Part shown: positions 42,330-46,459 of the stretch, piece after piece
How the letters are laid out: each line of letters starts with the position of its first letter
Numbering within the stretch: the stretch's first letter is position 1
NCBI GenBank assembly: GCA_015654635.1
Contig: JAATGP010000041.1
Coordinates: 1 to 46,459, forward strand
Reading direction: 5' to 3'
Source: Alphaproteobacteria bacterium
GTDB lineage: Bacteria > Pseudomonadota > Alphaproteobacteria > Micropepsales > Micropepsaceae
DNA: 46,459 bases
Translations under genes and position numbers: made by a program
Notes under the pieces: model-generated
What the model was told of the DNA's origin: nothing
Seen by the model: only the letters and a program-made list of their open reading frames with translations
Databases searched by the model: none

Positions 42330-42685
42330 AATGCGGGCGTATATTTGATAGGGCGCGACGTCAGCAGATGTCGTCGCTGCCGCGCAGTGGGTTGTGCCGG
42401 CACCGTCCATCATTGGGTTGACCAAGGCCGTCTGCAGAGGCGGCACGGAACTTACCTTCCAGCAACAAGTCAGTGCCTTCCAGACGCGCAGCGCCGCGGT
42501 ATTGGCGTACCCGCGTGCATTTGCGGGCGGGCGAAGACAAAAAAGCGCTGGCGGATTTCGATGCAGCTATTGCCCTGGAGCCGCGCCTGAAGAACGCTTG
42601 GTATCACCGCGGCCTCATCAAACGGCGGCTTGGCGATAAAATAGGCGGTGACGCCGCTATCTCGCATGCCAAAGCGATATCGTAA
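42330..42685 (+). pseudogene. Decayed TPR-repeat protein gene
   Basis: In one frame (42394 onward) the DNA reads IIGLTKAVCRGGTELTFQQQ then VSAFQTRSAA; from about 42490 the signal moves to another frame and reads VHLRAGEDKKALADFDAAIA, LEPRLKNAWYHRGLIKRRLG and DKIGGDAAISHAKAIS, a near-perfect tetratricopeptide repeat and C-terminus, with a stop at 42683-42685. The two parts fit a single small TPR protein broken by a frameshift. No credible start is seen. The 135 bases after it hold the promoter of the amidohydrolase pair. Confidence 0.65.
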
Positions 42686-42819
42686 CGCTGTTGTGATGGC
42701 CAGCCGACGCCGATTGCGTCTTTCCGTGTCGTCCTTGTGTGGCTATCGTTGATGCTGGCGATGGTCGCGAGATTTTCGCGCGGGCACAAGACGAGGACAG
42801 TTTGGTGGGGGAATTACGA

Positions 42820-44256
42820 GTGAAACGGCTATGTGCCGCGGCGCTGGCGGCGCTTGTTCTGTGCGGTTGTGCAACAACGGGCGGCGAAAAAGCAGCCAAG
42901 GCGGACGCCTCCACCAAACCTTTGGTCATGGGCCTCGATGCCTCGCTGAATCCCGATCCTTTCCCATCTACCTATAAGCCGCTTCCAAGCAGACCGACGG
43001 CGATTGTCGGCGCCAATATCCTCACCGCCACCGGCCAGGAAATCGATGGTGGCGTGGTAGTGATGACGGCGGGAAAAATCATCGCCGTGGGCCCTTCCGG
43101 AACCGCAGTGCCACAAGGTGCTGTCGTCATCGATGGCACAGGCAAATGGGTGACCCCTGGCGTAATCGATGCCCATAGCCACCTTGGCGTTTACCCAACG
43201 CCCGCCGTGCAGGCCCGCTCCGACGGCAATGAGATGACCGATCCCAATACTGCGCAAGTGTGGGCGGAGCATTCGATCTGGCCTGCCGATCCGGGCTTTA
43301 ATCGGGCGCGCGCCGGCGGGGTGACCACACTCGAAATTCTTCCCGGCTCGGCCAATCTGTTCGGCGGCCGCGCGGCCATCATCAAGAACGTGCCTTCACT
43401 CACCTACCAGGGCATGAAGTTTCCCGGCGCGCCGTACGGCCTCAAAATGGCCTGCGGCGAAAATCCCAAACGTGTCTATGGCAGCATGCATCGCAGTCCT
43501 TCGACCGAGATGGGCAATGTCGCAGGCTATCGCAAAGCCTGGATCGATGCCGCCGAATACAAGCGCAAATGGGACGAATATCACGCCAAAGCCGCCAAGG
43601 GCGAAAAGGCCGAGCCGCCCAAGCGCGATCTTACCCTCGACACGCTGTCCGGCGTGCTGCGCGGCGAAATCCTGGTGCAGAACCACTGCTACCGCGCCGA
43701 CGAAATGGCGACCATGATCGACATCAGCCACGAATTCGGCTTTCACGTCGCCATGTTCCACCACGCATCCGAAGGCTACAAAGCCGCCGACATGCTGGTC
43801 AAAGAAGGCGTTTGCATCGCCACCTGGGCCGATTGGGCGAATTTCAAAATGGAAAGTCTGGACGGCATCGAAGCCAATGCCGCCATCGCCTTCAAGAAGG
43901 GCGTCTGTGTGGTGATTCATTCCGACGACGAAACCATCACCCAGCATCTGAATCAGGAAGCGGCCATCGCCATGGCCGCCGGCAATCGTATTGGCTTGGC
44001 CATTACCAGGGCCGATGCCATCGCCTGGATTACCGCCAATCCGGCCAAGGCCATCGGTGTTCTCGACAAGACCGGCACATTGGAAGCGGGCAAGGCAGGG
44101 GATGTGGTGCTGTGGAACCGCGATCCCTTTTCGGTCTATGCCAAGGCCGACAAAGTGTTCATCGACGGGGCGCTGACCTATGACCGCTTCGATCCGCATT
44201 ATCAGCCGAAATCCGATTTTGAACTGGGTCAGCCCGGCCAAGGAGAATTCCAATGA
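42820..44256 (+). CDS. Amidohydrolase lipoprotein, catalytic-type member of a pair
   Basis: The product is 478 residues. A GTG start at 42820 is chosen because GGGGGAA precedes it and it yields a signal ending in LCGC (Cys17), a lipobox-like site. The amidohydrolase fold is complete at its start: GVIDAHSHLG with metal ligands H119 and H121; later FHVAMFHHASEG and VVIHSDDETIT provide further ligands. The C-terminus has the urease-alpha-like KAIGVLDKTGTLEAGKAGDVVLWNRDPFS. It overlaps the next gene by four bases. Such exported relatives include imidazolonepropionase- and dipeptidase-like enzymes; substrate open. Confidence 0.88.
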   Translation: MKRLCAAALAALVLCGCATTGGEKAAKADASTKPLVMGLDASLNPDPFPSTYKPLPSRPTAIVGANILTATGQEIDGGVVVMTAGKIIAVGPSGTAVPQGAVVIDGTGKWVTPGVIDAHSHLGVYPTPAVQARSDGNEMTDPNTAQVWAEHSIWPADPGFNRARAGGVTTLEILPGSANLFGGRAAIIKNVPSLTYQGMKFPGAPYGLKMACGENPKRVYGSMHRSPSTEMGNVAGYRKAWIDAAEYKRKWDEYHAKAAKGEKAEPPKRDLTLDTLSGVLRGEILVQNHCYRADEMATMIDISHEFGFHVAMFHHASEGYKAADMLVKEGVCIATWADWANFKMESLDGIEANAAIAFKKGVCVVIHSDDETITQHLNQEAAIAMAAGNRIGLAITRADAIAWITANPAKAIGVLDKTGTLEAGKAGDVVLWNRDPFSVYAKADKVFIDGALTYDRFDPHYQPKSDFELGQPGQGEFQ

Positions 44257-45596
44257 GCCGCGCCTTCGCCACTCTACTTCTGGCAGCCAGCACGCTGGTG
44301 CTCTCCGCTTCGGCCGAGACCGTCGCCATTACCCATGGCAAGATCGAAACCGTCAGCGCTGCCGGAACCATCGAAGACGGCACGCTGGTGCTTAAGGACG
44401 GAAAAATTACGGCCGTCGGCGCGCACGTGGCTATTCCGGCCAATGCGCGAATTATCGACGCCAAAGGCAGCGTGGTAACGCCGGGCATCTTCGCAGTCTC
44501 CAGCGATCTCTCCGTCATGGAAGTTGAGGGCGTGCGCAACACCCACGAAGAAAGCAGCAAGCTGGGTGCAGCCTTCGATGTTCAATATGGCGTCAATCCC
44601 GCGTCCACCTTGATCCCCTTGGTGCGCCAAGGCGGGGTAACACGGGCGATGGTGACCCCGGTGGCCCCACATGGCCGTGAAGGCGATCAGGACGAAAATG
44701 CGGGCGAAGAGTATACCGCCGGCGATACCAATGACGGCGTCAACGCCTCCAGCCTGTTTGCAGGACTGGCGGCCGGACTGCGCCTCAATGTCGGCGTTGC
44801 CGAGCCCGTATTCGCGCCCAAGGCCGCCATGGTGGCCGATCTTGGTGATGATGGCGCCCGCGTGGCCGGATCGCATGGCGCAGCCCTGCAACTGCTCAAA
44901 TCTGCGCTTGATGACGCGCGCTTCTATGCCAAGCGGCGCAGCGCTTACGAAAACGGGCAGAGCCGCAGCTTTGCGCTGGCGCGTGAGGAGATGGAGGCCT
45001 TGCAGCCGGTGCTGAATGGCAAGATTCCTCTGCTCGTACGTGTGCACAGCGCTGGCGATATTCGCCAACTGCTGAAGCTGGCCAAGGAAGAGCACATCAA
45101 GCTCGTGCTGGAAGGCGCCGAAGAGGCTTGGCTGGTTGGCGATGCCTTGGCGGCATCCAAAACACCGGTGATCATCGACACCGAAGCGGACTTGCCGCAG
45201 CAATTCGAAACCTTGGGCGCCCGTCTCGACAATGCGGCCCGGCTGCAAAAGGCCGGTGTGCTGGTCGCCATCACCGGCAATCATAGCACCGCCATGCTGC
45301 GCCAAGCGCGCTTCAATGCGGGCACAGCGGTGGCCAATGGTCTTGCCTATGAAGACGCTCTGGCGGCCATTACCGCCAACCCAGCCCGTATCTGGGGCCT
45401 ATCCGAGCATCTTGGCAGCCTTGCCCCCGGCAAGGACGCCGATGTCGTGATCTGGAACGGCGATCCTTTAGAGACCAGCACCTGGCCGCTTGCGGTATTC
45501 ATCGCGGGTGCCGAGCAGCCTGACACCTCGCGCGCCTTCCAACTGCGCGACCGCTATCTGCACGCCGATGACGGCCTGCCGCCCGCTTATCATTAG
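44253..45596 (+). CDS. Amidohydrolase-like partner protein lacking metal ligands
   Basis: The product is 447 residues with a signal peptide ending SASA (residue 21). The fold is kept: EDGTLVLKDGKITAVGAHVAIP at the N-terminal beta-sandwich and AAITANPARIWGLSEHLGSLAPGKDADVVIWNGDPLE at the end. But the metal-binding HxH is gone: where the partner has GVIDAHSH this reads GIFAVSSD, and the later ligands read LEGAEEAW and TGNHSTAM. It should not bind the usual zinc pair. Tight coupling (ATGA) to the catalytic-type gene suggests a mixed dimer in which this chain shapes or stabilises the active one (inference). Confidence 0.87.
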   Translation: MSRAFATLLLAASTLVLSASAETVAITHGKIETVSAAGTIEDGTLVLKDGKITAVGAHVAIPANARIIDAKGSVVTPGIFAVSSDLSVMEVEGVRNTHEESSKLGAAFDVQYGVNPASTLIPLVRQGGVTRAMVTPVAPHGREGDQDENAGEEYTAGDTNDGVNASSLFAGLAAGLRLNVGVAEPVFAPKAAMVADLGDDGARVAGSHGAALQLLKSALDDARFYAKRRSAYENGQSRSFALAREEMEALQPVLNGKIPLLVRVHSAGDIRQLLKLAKEEHIKLVLEGAEEAWLVGDALAASKTPVIIDTEADLPQQFETLGARLDNAARLQKAGVLVAITGNHSTAMLRQARFNAGTAVANGLAYEDALAAITANPARIWGLSEHLGSLAPGKDADVVIWNGDPLETSTWPLAVFIAGAEQPDTSRAFQLRDRYLHADDGLPPAYH

Positions 45597-45623
45597 GCGC
45601 CGAAAAAACTGCTGAAGGGGAAG

Positions 45624-45647
45624 TGGCGGACAGGGGGAGATTCGAAC
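45624..45647 (-). other. tRNA-Ser 3'-end fragment: attachment site remnant
   Basis: Read on the minus strand, 24 bases (GTTCGAATCTCCC... ...CTGTCCGCCA) reproduce the T-arm half, acceptor strand, discriminator and CCA of a serine tRNA. They match the end of the tRNA-Ser(GGA) at 3677-3700 at all but about three positions, so they come from another tRNA-Ser. The bases further right do not continue as a tRNA. A lone 3' end next to an integrase is the mark of site-specific integration into a tRNA gene. Confidence 0.82.
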
Positions 45648-45765
45648 ATTACGTTTCATCGTGTGTCGCGAGATTTCATACGCGTTCATATTAACCGCTA
45701 TTTATAAGCACTTTTTGAATTCCTCGTTTCACGACGTCTCTGGACAGAGTGGAGCATCTCAGGCA

Positions 45766-45802
45766 GAAAGTGGGGCCGAAAGTGGGACCCGAAGTGGGGC
45801 CC
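45766..45802 (+). repeat. Three tandem 12-13-bp direct repeats upstream of the integrase
   Basis: GAAAGTGGGGCC, GAAAGTGGGACCC and GAAGTGGGGCCC follow one another without a gap, ending 24 bases before the integrase start. Short directly repeated motifs near an int gene suit arm-type binding sites for the recombinase's N-terminal domain or an autoregulatory site. Confidence 0.65.
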
Positions 45803-45826
45803 AAATAGTTCGGCGGAGACTTGGTC

Positions 45827-46459
45827 ATGGCGGCCCACACGCTCAACAAATTATCGGCAAAAAAGGTGGAGAGACTGATCGCGCCTGGGCGCCATTCCGA
45901 TGGCGGCGGGCTATTTTTGTCGATCGATAAGGGCGGTCGTCGGCGCTGGGTATTTCTCTATACGCGCCGGAGCAGGCGGATAGAGCTGGGGCTGGGGAGT
46001 GGACGCGATATGTCCTTGGCCACCGCTCGGACGGAGGCGGCGACGTTACGGGCCGCTTTAGCCTGCGGTGAGGACCCCAAGACGGTCCGGGCCCGCGACG
46101 AGGAGGTTCCGCGCTTTGGGGAATTTGCCGACGCGTATGTCGAAACCATGGAATCTGGCTGGCGCAATCCCAAGCACATCGCCCAATGGCGGATGACCCT
46201 TAAGACCTATTGCGAGCCAATTCGGCGCCTGCCGGTGGATGAGATCACCACCGGAGATGTTCTGGCCATTTTGCAACCGTTGTGGACCCGCGTCCCGGAA
46301 ACGGCCAAACGCCTTCGTGGCCGGATCGAAAATGTCCTTGATGCCGCCAAGGCCAAAGGAAAGCGCCAAGGCGAGAACCCGGCGCGATGGCGAGGGCATT
46401 TGGATCAGTTGCTCCCCAAACGTCAGAAGCTGACCAGAGGACATCACGCGGCACTTCCC
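45827..46459 (+). CDS. Tyrosine recombinase (phage-type integrase with DUF4102 arm-binding domain), cut by window edge
   Basis: 211 codons are open from ATG 45827 to the last base. The N-terminal arm-binding domain is clear: LSAKKVERLIAPGRHSDGGGLFLSID, then RRRWVFLYTRRSRRIELGLG and DMSLATARTEAATLRAALACGEDP. The SAM-like core-binding domain follows (FGEFADAYVETMESGWRNPKHIAQWRMTLKTY ... PVDEITTGDVLAILQPLW). The catalytic domain with the R-H-R-Y residues lies beyond the window. Integrases of this type insert islands and prophages at tRNA 3' ends. The gene is transcribed away from the attachment remnant, into the element. Confidence 0.93.
   Translation, partial: MAAHTLNKLSAKKVERLIAPGRHSDGGGLFLSIDKGGRRRWVFLYTRRSRRIELGLGSGRDMSLATARTEAATLRAALACGEDPKTVRARDEEVPRFGEFADAYVETMESGWRNPKHIAQWRMTLKTYCEPIRRLPVDEITTGDVLAILQPLWTRVPETAKRLRGRIENVLDAAKAKGKRQGENPARWRGHLDQLLPKRQKLTRGHHAALP

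Noticed and set aside
44274..45305. 343-codon minus-strand open frame
   Set aside because: It is antisense to the second amidohydrolase gene and lacks family resemblance.

Overview
The window looks like chromosome of a GC-rich alphaproteobacterium. Pointers are two large TonB-dependent receptors of the Xanthomonas/Caulobacter type paired with an ECF sigma factor and FecR, a FixL-like kinase, MlaE/F/D-type lipid transport genes, a NodT-type efflux lipoprotein and a two-gene amidohydrolase operon. The genus cannot be fixed from sequence alone; the mix suits Caulobacterales, Sphingomonadales or Micropepsales/Rhizomicrobium-like lineages. Most of it is ordinary host chromosome. The last ~800 bases are the edge of an integrated element.

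Layout. 1-3400: an ArnT-like glycosyltransferase cut by the left edge, divergent from a DPM1/ArnC-like GT2 and a lipid-A-disaccharide-synthase N-terminal-domain protein (cell-surface glycolipid work), then a four-helix membrane protein. 3610-3700: tRNA-Ser(GGA). 3986-5356: a TetR regulator divergent from a glutathione transferase, with two copies of an 18-bp operator between them. 5579-14683 (minus strand): ECF sigma, FecR anti-sigma, TonB receptor, ADPRM-type metallophosphoesterase, TonB receptor with an STN signalling domain, and an EF-hand lipoprotein. This is a trans-envelope signalling and uptake locus whose substrate is not known; the phosphoesterase suggests a phosphorylated one. 15115-18277: a FixL-like PAS kinase lacking the heme histidine, a relic of a second kinase, a metallophosphoesterase, and a diacylglycerol-kinase-family protein. 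18222-23225 (minus): NodT efflux lipoprotein, terminator, then MlaE (with STAS), MlaF, MlaD and an auxiliary lipoprotein forming a lipid-trafficking ABC system.

23742-30826: DUF486 protein, lipoprotein, aspartate aminotransferase behind a structured leader, beta-carbonic-anhydrase-like Tat protein, AmpG-like MFS permease, EF-G-like GTPase and glutathione peroxidase. 30913-35142: a third TonB receptor, then LemA and two TPM-domain proteins. 35434-40473: LysR, thioredoxin reductase, Lrp/AsnC, amino-acid permease and an APH-like phosphotransferase. 40622-42275: a secreted methyltransferase-fold protein, a secreted unknown and a tiny five-residue-repeat protein. 42330-42685: a decayed TPR gene. 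42820-45596: an active-looking amidohydrolase translationally coupled to a partner that has lost its metal ligands.

45624-46459: a 24-nt tRNA-Ser 3' end without the rest of the tRNA, three short direct repeats, and a tyrosine integrase running off the right edge. Together these mark an attachment site, with a mobile island expected to the right. No CRISPR array, insertion sequence or rRNA was seen.
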